From Cryptosporangium arvum DSM 44712 (lineage in GTDB: Bacteria > Actinomycetota > Actinomycetes > Mycobacteriales > Cryptosporangiaceae), in the NCBI RefSeq assembly GCF_000585375.1, contig NZ_KK073874.1, positions 6,168,894 to 6,232,893 of the forward strand: a DNA stretch of 64,000 nt, written 5' to 3'. Every line of letters starts with the position of its first letter. Within the stretch, counting starts at the first letter, position 1. A program made the translations under genes and the position numbers. Shown here in pieces: positions 31,239-39,574 of the stretch. The notes beneath the pieces are model-generated. The model saw only the letters and a program-made list of their open reading frames with translations. It made no database searches and was not told the origin of the DNA.

Positions 31239-32662
31239 GTGTCGTCCTCTCCGGCGGGAACGCTCGTCGGCAGCGAGACCCGGACCCGCCAGCCGCCCTC
31301 CCCGGCGGGGCCGGCGTCGACCCGGCCGCCGAGGAGCGCGGCGCGTTCGCGCATCCCGATCAGACCACGGTGGGCTCCACCGTCGGTGCCCGGGCGGGTG
31401 CCGCCGGCGTCGACGATCTCGACCTCGACCACCGACCCGGTGCGACGCATCGCGACGCCGACCGCCCGGGTGCCGGGGGCGTGCCGGAGCACGTTCGTGA
31501 GACCCTCGGTCACGATCCGCACCACGGCCAGGCGCAGCGCGGTGTCGGGCGGCAACGGGGTCTCGAGGCCGGTGGTCGTGAGCGGCAGCCCGGCGGCGCG
31601 GAACCGTTCGACGACCGCGGGCAGGTTCGTGTCGGTCGGTGCCGTCGGCTCGGCCTCCTCGGTGCGCAGCGAACCGAGCATGCTCCGCAGGTCGTCGAGC
31701 GCGTCCCGCCCGGTTCGCGACAGCTCGGTGAGGGCCTCCCGCGACCGGTCCGGCGCGCGGTCGAGGGCCGAGAGCGCACCGTCGGACAACGCCACCATCA
31801 CCGAGACGCTGTGCGCGACGATGTCGTGCATCTCGCGGGCGATGCGTGCGCGCTCGGCCGAGCGGGCCAGCGCCGCGCTCGTGTCGCGCTCCCTGGCCAG
31901 CGCGGCGTACCGCTCGACCAGGTCGCGGGCGTGCAACCGCCGCGTCTGGGCGCCCGCTCCCAGTACCCCGCCCAGGACGAGCAGGGCGAGCAGCAGCATC
32001 ACCGACATCGACCGGCGACCCCCGGAGAACGGCGGTTCGGTCAGCTGACGGGCGGGCTCGCCGTCGGGGAGCAGCGGGTACGTGTCGCTCCAGAGCAGGA
32101 TCTCGGCGAGCCCGATGTCCTGCCACCGCCACAGGGCGACCGACACGACGACCAGCACCACCGCGCCGACGAGCCACGCGGTGCGGGCGCGGTAGCGGGC
32201 GGCCACGGCGTGCAGCGCCCACGCGAGGCAGACGCCGACGACACCGAGCACCCCGGCGGAACGCAGCGACAGCAGCGCCACCACGGTGAGCACGACCGTG
32301 ACGCCCAGCGGCCACGCGCGGCGGGCGGTCAGCACGATCGCCCCGGCGGCGGCACCGGCGAGCCAGGCCCCGACGACGCGTTCCTGCACGGGGTCGTCGG
32401 GGAGGAACAGCCCGAGCGAGGTGGACCCCCGGACGGTCTCCGAGGCGACGATCGCGGTGATCAGTCCGAGCAGCAGCACCGTCGCGGCGACGGTGAGGTG
32501 GGCGATCCAAGGGCGGGCGGCGAACAGGCGGCCGGCCGCGGTCGGCCACTGCACGTGCGACTCGGTGAGCACCGCCGCGGCGTCGCTCCCCCCGGGCCGC
32601 CCCGGACGCCCCGGCATCCTCACCCGGTCACCCTCCCACACGGGTCGCGCTCCGCCGCTCAT
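31235..32662 (-). CDS. Sensor histidine kinase, HisKA_3 type, with ABC exporter
   Basis: A 475-residue kinase. The N-terminal half has about six hydrophobic helices (for example WIAHLTVAATVLLLGLITAI) with no obvious ligand domain. The phospho-His is in IAREMHDIVAHSVSVMVAL and the ATP G-box is GGAHRGLIGMRERAALLGG. I choose ATG 32662 (MSGGARPVWEG) because it overlaps the permease stop as ATGA; a longer reading to 32719 would intrude into the permease. The all-membrane sensor next to ABC-2 permeases is typical of systems that detect antibiotics. Confidence 0.9.
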   Translation of the reverse strand: MSGGARPVWEGDRVRMPGRPGRPGGSDAAAVLTESHVQWPTAAGRLFAARPWIAHLTVAATVLLLGLITAIVASETVRGSTSLGLFLPDDPVQERVVGAWLAGAAAGAIVLTARRAWPLGVTVVLTVVALLSLRSAGVLGVVGVCLAWALHAVAARYRARTAWLVGAVVLVVVSVALWRWQDIGLAEILLWSDTYPLLPDGEPARQLTEPPFSGGRRSMSVMLLLALLVLGGVLGAGAQTRRLHARDLVERYAALARERDTSAALARSAERARIAREMHDIVAHSVSVMVALSDGALSALDRAPDRSREALTELSRTGRDALDDLRSMLGSLRTEEAEPTAPTDTNLPAVVERFRAAGLPLTTTGLETPLPPDTALRLAVVRIVTEGLTNVLRHAPGTRAVGVAMRRTGSVVEVEIVDAGGTRPGTDGGAHRGLIGMRERAALLGGRVDAGPAGEGGWRVRVSLPTSVPAGEDDT

Positions 32663-33453
32663 GTGACGTCGTAGCGTCGCAGCCGGTACGCGGCGCCGGC
32701 CAGCACCGCGATCACCCACGCGGCGAACACCAGTCCCCCGCCCCGGGCACCGAGGTCGGGGGCGGGTCCGCCGGTGAGGGCCGCGAGCGTGGCGTCGTCG
32801 GCGAACAGGCGGGTCCCGCTGGCCGGCGACGCGGCCCGCAGGACGTCGGTCACCCGCCCGGGGTTGGTCGCCAGCAGCTGGTCGACCACGACGAGCGCCA
32901 CCACGCCGGTCACGAGCGCGCCGGCCGGCCGGCGCACCAGCGCACCGAGCCCGATGCCGAGCACCGCGACGCCGGTCAGGTAGAGCACGAACCCGGCCAG
33001 GACCCGGACGGTGCCGGCGTCGGCGAACTCGAGCGTGAGGCCGGCCGCGCTCCGCGCGGGTGCGGTCGCCAGGATCGACGCCACCAGGGCCACGACCGCG
33101 GTGAGCAGGGCGACGGCCGCGGTCACCAGCGTCTGCGCGGCGAGGACGGGCAGGCGGCGCGGCACCGCGGCGAACGTCGCCATCGAGGTGCCGGTGCTGA
33201 ACTCACCCGCCCCGACCAGGGCCCCGAGGACGAGCATCCCGACCTGGGCGAAGAGGCTCCCGGACACGGCCAGCGAGGCGCCGGACACCGTGTCGCCGGA
33301 CCGGACGAACAGCCCCAGCCCGAACGCCAGCGCGACCGTCGAGACGACCGTGCCGGCCGCGATCCAGAGCGTCGAGGAGACGCTGGTGAGCTTGCTCCAC
33401 TCCGCGGCCAGGACCCGGGGGAACGTGACCGCGAGCAGCCGGTGCTCGCTCAC
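32659..33453 (-). CDS. ABC-2 type permease, second subunit
   Basis: A 264-residue membrane protein with about six helices. It opens FPRVLAAEWSKLTSVSSTLW, the same N-terminal pattern as the neighbouring permease (LPRVIAAEWTKLLGLRSSTI), so the two arose by duplication. Both end in ALRLRRRD-like or YRLRRYD-like basic tails. It would form the export channel with the other permease and the ATPase at 34286-35200. The start overlaps the upstream stop by four bases. Confidence 0.87.
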   Translation of the reverse strand: MSEHRLLAVTFPRVLAAEWSKLTSVSSTLWIAAGTVVSTVALAFGLGLFVRSGDTVSGASLAVSGSLFAQVGMLVLGALVGAGEFSTGTSMATFAAVPRRLPVLAAQTLVTAAVALLTAVVALVASILATAPARSAAGLTLEFADAGTVRVLAGFVLYLTGVAVLGIGLGALVRRPAGALVTGVVALVVVDQLLATNPGRVTDVLRAASPASGTRLFADDATLAALTGGPAPDLGARGGGLVFAAWVIAVLAGAAYRLRRYDVT

Positions 33454-34289
33454 ACCAGGTCACGACGGCGGAGCCGGAGCGCGGCCGCGCCCAGCGGGAC
33501 GAGCACCCAGGCCGCCAGGACGAGCCCGGCGCCGGCCCTCCCGATGTCGGGAGCGCCGTCGACCCCGGAGGCGCCCGGCTCGGTCAGCAGCGAGCCGGCT
33601 CCGGTCGGGGTGAACGTGATGATCGTGTTCACCACCGCGGTGCGGGTCGGGACGTTGTTCTCGTCGTAGGCCGCCATCGGGTCGCTCGCGAGCTCGGACG
33701 CGAGCAGCAGCACGATCGGCAGGATCAGCGTGACGACGATCGTGGCCACCAGGGCCGGGACCGTCCGGCGCAGCAGCGCCCCGGCCGCCAGCCCGAACAG
33801 CGCCGCGCCGACGAGGAACCCGGCCGCCCCGAGCAGGCTCTGCGGGGTGCCCTCGCTCAGCAGGTCCGGCGTGATGTTCCGGGAGGCCGCCGGCGGAAGG
33901 ATGCCGACCACGGCCGCCGCCACCGCGAGGACCGCGGCCACCGACGCGAGCACGGTCGTGACCACGACCTGGGCGGCCAGTACCGGCAGGCGGCCCGGCA
34001 CCGCCGCGAACGTCGAGCGGAACATCCCCGTGCTGAACTCACCGGTCCCGACCAGCACCCCGAGCACCAGCGGGCCGATGACCGCGACCGGGAGGCCGGT
34101 CGTCAACGAGTCGAGCGGGTCGAAGCCCGGGTCCCCCGACGAGGCGTTCGCGGAGAGATAGGTGACGACCCCGGACACGGCGGCGGTGACGATCACGATG
34201 ATCGTCGACGACCGGAGCCCGAGTAGTTTGGTCCACTCGGCGGCGATCACCCGGGGCAGCGACGGCCCCGGAACGGCGAGCGTGGTCAT
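33450..34289 (-). CDS. ABC-2 type permease, first subunit
   Basis: A 279-residue membrane protein with about six helices and the N-terminal block LPRVIAAEWTKLLGLRSSTI. It shares FSTGMFRSTFAAVPGRLPVL with the second subunit (FSTGTSMATFAAVPRRLPVL), which supports a heterodimeric channel from gene duplication. The ATG overlaps the ATPase stop and its own stop overlaps the next permease, keeping the operon coupled. Confidence 0.87.
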   Translation of the reverse strand: MTTLAVPGPSLPRVIAAEWTKLLGLRSSTIIVIVTAAVSGVVTYLSANASSGDPGFDPLDSLTTGLPVAVIGPLVLGVLVGTGEFSTGMFRSTFAAVPGRLPVLAAQVVVTTVLASVAAVLAVAAAVVGILPPAASRNITPDLLSEGTPQSLLGAAGFLVGAALFGLAAGALLRRTVPALVATIVVTLILPIVLLLASELASDPMAAYDENNVPTRTAVVNTIITFTPTGAGSLLTEPGASGVDGAPDIGRAGAGLVLAAWVLVPLGAAALRLRRRDLV

Positions 34290-35200
34290 CGGGCACCTCC
34301 GGCCTGGTACTGCACGGAATCAGCGGTGAGGCGCAGGTAGGCGTCCTCCAAGGAGCCGGCCTCGGCCGCGAGCTCGAGGACGGTGGCCCCGGCCCGGCCG
34401 GCGGCGGCCCCGACGTCCTCGAGCGACACGTGGCGCACGTGCAGGACGTCGTCCTGCTGGGCGACGACGTCGCCGCCGATCCGGAGCAGCTCCGGCACCA
34501 GGAGCGCGGGGTCGGACGTGCGGACACGCACCAGCCCCGCCCGCTCGGACTGGTGCAGGATCTCCGACATCGACGCGTCGGCGAGCAGCCGGCCCCGGCC
34601 GATGATCACCACCCGGTCCGCACACAGCGCCAACTCGTGCATGAGGTGCGACGACAGGAACACCGTCCGGCCCTCGGCGGCCAGGTCGCGCACGAGCTTG
34701 CGCACCCAGAGGACGCCGTCGGGGTCGAGGCCGTTGACCGGCTCGTCGAGCATCAACGTGCCGGGGTCGCCGAGCAGCGCCGCGGCGATCCCCAGCCGCT
34801 GGCCCATCCCGAGCGAGAAGCCCTTCACCCGTTTCCCGGCCACCGACTCCAGACCGGTCATCCCGATGACCTCGTCCACCCGCGAACGCGGGATCCCGTG
34901 CGTGCGGGCCAACGCCAGCAGGTGGCGGAAGGCCGTGCGCCCGGGGTGCATCGAGCGGGCGTCGAGCATCGCGCCGAGCGTGCGCAGCGGCGCCTCGAGG
35001 TCGGCGTACCGCCGCCCGTCGACGGTCACCGTGCCCGACGTCGGGCGTTCGAGGCCCAGCACCAGCCGCATGGTCGTCGACTTACCGGCCCCGTTCGGGC
35101 CCAGGAACCCGGTCACGGTGCCGGGCAACGCGGTGAACGACAACCCGTCCACCGCCGTCGTCGGCCCGTAGCGCTTGGTCAGCGCCTGCGCCTCGATCAT
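34286..35200 (-). CDS. ABC transporter ATP-binding protein (NatA-like, drug-export type)
   Basis: A 304-residue ATPase. Walker A GPNGAGKSTT, a signature variant FSLGMGQRLGIAAALLG, Walker B LMLDEPVNGLDP and switch VFLSSHLMHEL. The C-terminal 80 residues form the small domain common in DrrA/NatA exporters. ATG 35200 (MIEAQALTKRYG) follows AGGAGGACGCC. It heads a five-gene operon with two permeases, a histidine kinase and a response regulator. The location just beyond the P450 makes export of, or resistance to, the cluster product a reasonable but unproven role. Confidence 0.9.
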   Translation of the reverse strand: MIEAQALTKRYGPTTAVDGLSFTALPGTVTGFLGPNGAGKSTTMRLVLGLERPTSGTVTVDGRRYADLEAPLRTLGAMLDARSMHPGRTAFRHLLALARTHGIPRSRVDEVIGMTGLESVAGKRVKGFSLGMGQRLGIAAALLGDPGTLMLDEPVNGLDPDGVLWVRKLVRDLAAEGRTVFLSSHLMHELALCADRVVIIGRGRLLADASMSEILHQSERAGLVRVRTSDPALLVPELLRIGGDVVAQQDDVLHVRHVSLEDVGAAAGRAGATVLELAAEAGSLEDAYLRLTADSVQYQAGGAR

Positions 35201-35575
35201 GGCGTCCTCCTGTCGTCTCTGAGCTTCGAGAGCGACGATAGGAACGCGCGTGCCGGCGCAGCACCTGCGCGCGAACGAGATACGGGCGGCGCGCGGCCTC
35301 CTCCTCGATGAGGAGAGGCCGCAACCAGCGAACGACCGCGCCGTCAGCGGCCGCACCGGCGCAGCAGCGGTCCGAAGACCTCGTCGACCCGATGCGCTCG
35401 GGGCCCGGCGGACCGAGATCCGTCAGCAACGACGGACGGGCGCGCCGACATCCGCCTGCACGAACCGCGGTGGTGGTCGCTGTGGCGCGCCGACGTCCGC
35501 CTCGCTGACCGCTAGCGCGAGGGCGGCGGTGGCGCGCTGACTGGCCGTGGTTTCGCCGGTGCGACACTCGTCCGC
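35201..35575. other. Intergenic region with a 19-bp direct repeat
   Basis: This 375-bp gap lies between the divergent ABC operon and a membrane protein gene. It should hold both promoters, though I see no convincing -10/-35 boxes. A 19-bp word beginning GGCGCGCCGAC occurs at 35439-35457 and 35484-35502 with one mismatch, 45 bp apart. No open frame here has a start, ribosome site and recognisable content. Confidence 0.5.
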
Positions 35576-36250
35576 GTGGGGTTGATCATCGGCGGGACGG
35601 TGCTGGTCGCGCTCGCGCTCTGGGCGGTGATCGCGCCGAGGCAGCAGTGGTGGCTGCTCACCGCGTGGAGGTACCGCGACCCCGACGCGAACGAACCCAG
35701 CGACCTGGCCTACCACCTGACCCGGGCCGCCGGGGTCGGCACGATCGTCGTGGTGCTGGTCCTCGGCTGGCAGCTGATCGACTTCGAACGCTCCCCCGAG
35801 AAGGCCGCCGCCGACGCCCGCGCGGCCAGGGCCGAGCGCTTCGGTGTCTCGTCCGCGCGGCTCACCTCCGCTCCGCCCGCCGTGGCGAACTCGTCGCTGG
35901 GCCGCGTGCCCCTGCTGCGCTACGCCACGGTGGGCGACTCCTCCGACTCCGCCGACCTCCTGGCGGGCCTGGGGACGGTGCCGCCCGGCACGAACCTGAT
36001 CGTGGCCGTCGACGGCGCCCACGAAGCGCGGACGATGACCGTGGCCGAGACCGCGTCCTCGGTGACCGTGACGTTGCACGGCGGCTGCAGCCCCACCGCC
36101 CCCCGGATCATCTGCGACCCGGCGGACCCGGTGACGGCCCGCTCCCGTCCGCTGCCCCCGGTCCGCCTGTTCCCGGTGACGCTGGCCCGGCCGCTGGGCT
36201 CCCGCTCCGTGGTGGACGGCAGCACCGGCACCGAAGCCATCGGCCGCTAG
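35576..36250 (+). CDS. Hypothetical membrane-anchored protein
   Basis: A 224-residue protein that I do not recognise beyond resemblance to DUF6199-like N-termini. Two membrane helices are near the N-terminus (LIIGGTVLVALALWAVI and VGTIVVVLVLGWQLI), with WWLLTAWRYRDPDANEPSDL between them. The remaining 150 residues have no further helix and probably lie outside, with a Cys pair in HGGCSPTAPRIICDP that could form a disulfide. The start GTG 35576 gives a sensible membrane N-terminus. It is convergent with the hydrolase gene, ending only four bases away. Confidence 0.65.
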   Translation: MGLIIGGTVLVALALWAVIAPRQQWWLLTAWRYRDPDANEPSDLAYHLTRAAGVGTIVVVLVLGWQLIDFERSPEKAAADARAARAERFGVSSARLTSAPPAVANSSLGRVPLLRYATVGDSSDSADLLAGLGTVPPGTNLIVAVDGAHEARTMTVAETASSVTVTLHGGCSPTAPRIICDPADPVTARSRPLPPVRLFPVTLARPLGSRSVVDGSTGTEAIGR

Positions 36251-36828
36251 GTCAGCAGTTCGACGAGGTCGTGGAGGGTTTCCCCGGGCGCCTCCTCCGG
36301 CAGGAAGTGGCCGGCGTCGATCGCGCGGCCGCGGACGTCGGTGGCCCAGGCGCGCCAGATCCCGAGCGGGTCGTACCACTGCGCGACCGGCCCGGTGGCG
36401 CTCCACAGCACCAGGGTCGGGCAGGTGATCCGGCGGACGACGTCGAGCACCGCGAGGTGGCTGACCGTGTCCGGGTGATCGAGCGCCATCCGGTACGCGC
36501 AGCGGGCGCCGCGGTCGTGTCCGACGACCGCGAACCGGTCGAAGCCGAGCGCCGCCATGGCCTCGGCCTGGTCCTGCGCGAGGGCTCGCATCCGGTACGG
36601 CGCGTGATCCGGCGCGCTCGGCGGTTTCCCGCTCGCGCCGTACCCGCCCAGGTCGGTGGCGACGACGGTGAACCGCACGGCCAGCGCCGGCGCGACCCGG
36701 TGCCACATCAGATGCGTCTCCGGAATGCCGTGCAGGAGGAGAACGGGCGGCCCCGACCCGCCCCGGACACCGTGAATCGTCGTCCGGGACGTCCGGACGT
36801 CGAACTCGTCGAAGCCGGCGGGCCTCAC
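36247..36828 (-). CDS. Capless alpha/beta-hydrolase, haloacetate-dehalogenase-like
   Basis: Only 193 residues, against about 290 for fluoroacetate-dehalogenase-like enzymes. The N-terminal half is intact: oxyanion HGIPETHLMWH and nucleophile Asp105 in VVGHDRGARCAYRMALDHP. After LAVLDVV the sequence jumps straight to ITCPTLVLWSATGPVAQWYD, then His in DAGHFLPEEAPGET. The roughly 100-residue cap domain that forms the substrate pocket is missing, in frame. GTG 36828 overlaps the MMPL stop (GTGA). It may be a decayed gene or an enzyme with an open pocket. Confidence 0.75.
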   Translation of the reverse strand: MRPAGFDEFDVRTSRTTIHGVRGGSGPPVLLLHGIPETHLMWHRVAPALAVRFTVVATDLGGYGASGKPPSAPDHAPYRMRALAQDQAEAMAALGFDRFAVVGHDRGARCAYRMALDHPDTVSHLAVLDVVRRITCPTLVLWSATGPVAQWYDPLGIWRAWATDVRGRAIDAGHFLPEEAPGETLHDLVELLT

Positions 36829-38843
36829 GAGGCGCGCCGGAACGACCACCAGTTGGCGTCGCCCAGGGCGGCGACCAACGCGGGGGCGAGCACACCGCGC
36901 ACGATCGTCGCGTCGATGAGGATGCCGAGCGCGAGCGCCGTCGCCAGGATCTTCACCTCCACCGTCGGCACCTGCGCCAGCGAGATGAACGCCAGGAAGA
37001 GGATCAGCGCGGCCGACGTGACCAGGCGCCCGGTGCGGGCCAGACCGGCCACGGTCGCCTCGTCGGTGTCGTGGCCGTCGTCGTGTTCCTCGCGGATGCG
37101 CGAGAGCAGGAACACCTCGTAGTCCATCGACAACCCGAACAGGAACGCGAACACCGCGATCGGAACCCAGGTGGTGATCGCGCCCGACGCCGACTGGCCG
37201 AACAGGACCTCGGTACCGTGCCCGTCCTGCCAGATCCACACCGTGATGCCGTAGGCCGCGCCCAGCGAGAGCACGTTGAGCACCAGCGCCTTGATTGGGA
37301 GCACGATCGAACGCAGCGCCCGCGCGAGCAGCAGGGTCGTCACGACGACGATGAGCACGATCACCCACCACGCGTTGCCGTAGACCGCGTCGATGAAGTC
37401 GGCGTCACCGGCGGGCCGGCCGCCCACCCGGGCGCCGGTGGCCTCGGCCGCGGTGCGGATCGCCGCCGTCGTGTCCGCCCCCGCCTCCGACGAGGTGTCC
37501 TCGGCCGTCCACACCCGGACGAGCGTGTCGCCGCCGGCGCTGCGGGGCCAGACGACCGCCGCGGCCACCCCGGGCAGACCGGCCACCGCTTCCCGGGCCG
37601 CGGCCGCGTCGTCGGTCAGGATCTCCACCGGCGTGGACAGACCGGCACCGATGCCCGAGGTGTCGAGCCGGGTGATCGCGGTCGCCGCGGGGCCACCCGC
37701 GGAGGCCAGCGACTCGTTCGTCGGCTGCCCCAGCCGGAGCGTCAGCACCGGGGCGGCCAGGAGCAGCAGCACCACGGTCGCGAGGATCGCCGACACCCAG
37801 CGGTGACGCACGACGCCGGTGCCGACCCGCCGCCACAGCCGGCTCTCGGGGTCGGTCGTGCGCCGGTGCGGCCAGTCCAGACGCCGCCCGGCCGTGAGCA
37901 GGAGCGCGGGCAGCAGCGTCAACGCGGCCAGCACGCTGATCACCGGGATGAGCAGCCCGGTGAAGCCGACGCTGCGCAGGAACGGCACCGGCAGGACGAT
38001 GAGCGCCGCCAGGCTGACCGCGACCGTGACCCCGGAGAAGAACACCGAGCGGCCCGCGGTGGCCAGCGACCGGCGCACGGCCTCCTCGGGCTCCGCGCCC
38101 CGGCCCAGCTCCTCGCGCCAGCGCGTGACGATGAGCAGCGCGTAGTCGATCGCCACGCCCAGGCCGATCAGCGCCAGCAGGAACTGCACGATGAACGAGA
38201 CGTCGGTGATCTCGGTCAGCCCCCAGACGATCAGGAACGTCGTGAGGATCGACGCGGCGGCGACCACGATCGGCATCAGCGCCAGCGCCGACCCGAACAC
38301 CACGAGCAGCACGACCAGCGCCCCGGTTCCGCCGACGATCGTCTCGACCAGCACGGTGGCGCCCCGGTCGCCGCCGCCCTCGGCCGCGAGCGCGTCCTTG
38401 CCGGTGACCACGACCTGCTGGGCCTCGGCCACCTTCTCGATCACCGGCAGGACCGCGACGTAGGGCTCGGGGCCGGGCACCAGGCGGGGATAGACGACCA
38501 CGACCCCCGTACGCCCGTCGGCCGACCGCAGCGCCTGCTCGTCGGCGTAGGACAGGACGTCGGCGCCGGGCAACGCCTGCTCGACCGCCGCGACCACCCG
38601 GGCGGCCTTCGCCGACGACGGGCTGTTGTCGACGAGCAGGATCGGCACGGCCTCCCCGCCGGATCCGAACCGCTGCGCGACGACCTGATTGGTCTCGTAC
38701 CCGGGTTGACCGGGCAGCGAGAAGTCGTAGGACAGCCCGGCCGTGGCCTGGGGCGCCGCGAAGCCTCCCACCACGGTCAGCACCAGCCAGCCGAGCAGGA
38801 CCCACCCGCGCCGCTTGGTTACGAACCGTGAGAGCCTGTTCAC
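36825..38843 (-). CDS. MMPL/RND-family transporter
   Basis: A 672-residue exporter with about twelve membrane helices in two halves, each with a large outside loop. Seen: FVTKRRGWVLLGWLVLTVVG at the N-terminus, IGLGVAIDYALLIVTRWREE in the first half and FLFGLSMDYEVFLLSRIREE in the second, where the Asp-Tyr pairs match the proton-relay helices of MmpL proteins. It probably exports a lipid or drug using proton force. I start at GTG 38843 (VNRLSRFVTK); the longer reading from 38903 looks non-coding. It overlaps the capless hydrolase gene by four bases. Confidence 0.9.
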   Translation of the reverse strand: MNRLSRFVTKRRGWVLLGWLVLTVVGGFAAPQATAGLSYDFSLPGQPGYETNQVVAQRFGSGGEAVPILLVDNSPSSAKAARVVAAVEQALPGADVLSYADEQALRSADGRTGVVVVYPRLVPGPEPYVAVLPVIEKVAEAQQVVVTGKDALAAEGGGDRGATVLVETIVGGTGALVVLLVVFGSALALMPIVVAAASILTTFLIVWGLTEITDVSFIVQFLLALIGLGVAIDYALLIVTRWREELGRGAEPEEAVRRSLATAGRSVFFSGVTVAVSLAALIVLPVPFLRSVGFTGLLIPVISVLAALTLLPALLLTAGRRLDWPHRRTTDPESRLWRRVGTGVVRHRWVSAILATVVLLLLAAPVLTLRLGQPTNESLASAGGPAATAITRLDTSGIGAGLSTPVEILTDDAAAAREAVAGLPGVAAAVVWPRSAGGDTLVRVWTAEDTSSEAGADTTAAIRTAAEATGARVGGRPAGDADFIDAVYGNAWWVIVLIVVVTTLLLARALRSIVLPIKALVLNVLSLGAAYGITVWIWQDGHGTEVLFGQSASGAITTWVPIAVFAFLFGLSMDYEVFLLSRIREEHDDGHDTDEATVAGLARTGRLVTSAALILFLAFISLAQVPTVEVKILATALALGILIDATIVRGVLAPALVAALGDANWWSFRRAS

Positions 38844-38921
38844 GGACGTAAGGTAACGCCGATCCGGCCCGGCGGCCTCTCGACGTTCGGCACCTGTGGA
38901 CAAGCGGGCTGGCGGCGCGGG

Positions 38922-39299
38922 TCAGGCGATCGCGGTCGCTTCGATCTCGACCAGCCAGGCCGGGTCCCAGATCTCGGCGACGATCACGGTCAGCGCCGGG
39001 CGGTGCGTCCCGAGCACCTCGTTCCGGATCGCCGTGTTCACCGCGGAGTGCGATCGATCGGCGAGATAGGTCGTGATCTTGGCCAGGTTCTCCACGCCCA
39101 TTCCGGCCTCGTCGAGAAGCGCGAGAACGTGCGCCCAGACCAGGCGGCACTGCTCGTCGAGCGCGGTGGGAACGACGCCGTCCGGGGTCTGTGGAATCTG
39201 GCCGCTGACGAACAGCATCCGCTCGCCCCCGGCGACGACCAGACCGTTGACGTAACCGCCGACCGGCTCCGGCACCGACGGCGGCCGAACCTCACGCAT
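38922..39299 (-). CDS. Rid-family (YjgF/UK114) protein lacking the catalytic Arg
   Basis: A 125-residue Rid protein, which would form a trimer. It has VSGQIPQTPDG, AGMGVENLAKITTYLAD and the C-terminal LVEIEATAIA of the family. RidA proper hydrolyses reactive imines with an Arg in a PAR motif; here the position reads RPALTVIV, with Leu. It is therefore probably a Rid paralogue with another activity. I start at ATG 39299 (MREVRPPSVP); GTG 39305 is possible. Confidence 0.85.
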   Translation of the reverse strand: MREVRPPSVPEPVGGYVNGLVVAGGERMLFVSGQIPQTPDGVVPTALDEQCRLVWAHVLALLDEAGMGVENLAKITTYLADRSHSAVNTAIRNEVLGTHRPALTVIVAEIWDPAWLVEIEATAIA

Positions 39300-39352
39300 C
39301 TCCACCCGCCCGATGATGTCGATCCACGCCCGCCCGCACCACCGAATTGACC

Positions 39353-39532
39353 GTGGGAACCGCCGTCCGCCCCGACCAGGGCGGCTCGATTCACTCGTCG
39401 ATCTCGATCACCTCGGCCGGGTGTTATCGCACCAGCCGACCTCCGAACCGGGAGGAACTGCTCGGCGCTCTCGCCGTGCAGGTCGCGCTGCTCCGGCGTG
39501 AGCTCCTCGACGACTGGAGCGACGAGGCCTGA
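39353..39532 (+). CDS. Hypothetical small ORF
   Basis: A possible 59-residue protein (VGTAVRPDQGGSIHSS then a helical REELLGALAVQVALLRRELL). The second half has strong amphipathic-helix character and GC-rich third positions, which is unlike a random shadow frame. There is no clear ribosome site, and it could be a remnant. I do not recognise a family. Confidence 0.35.
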   Translation: MGTAVRPDQGGSIHSSISITSAGCYRTSRPPNREELLGALAVQVALLRRELLDDWSDEA

Positions 39533-39574
39533 CCCGGCGCCCGGCCCTCGACCTGCGGCGGAGACCACTGACGC

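Noticed and set aside
38844-38903. Longer N-terminus for the MMPL transporter
   Set aside because: The added residues lack the family pattern. The transporter similarity begins at GTG 38843.
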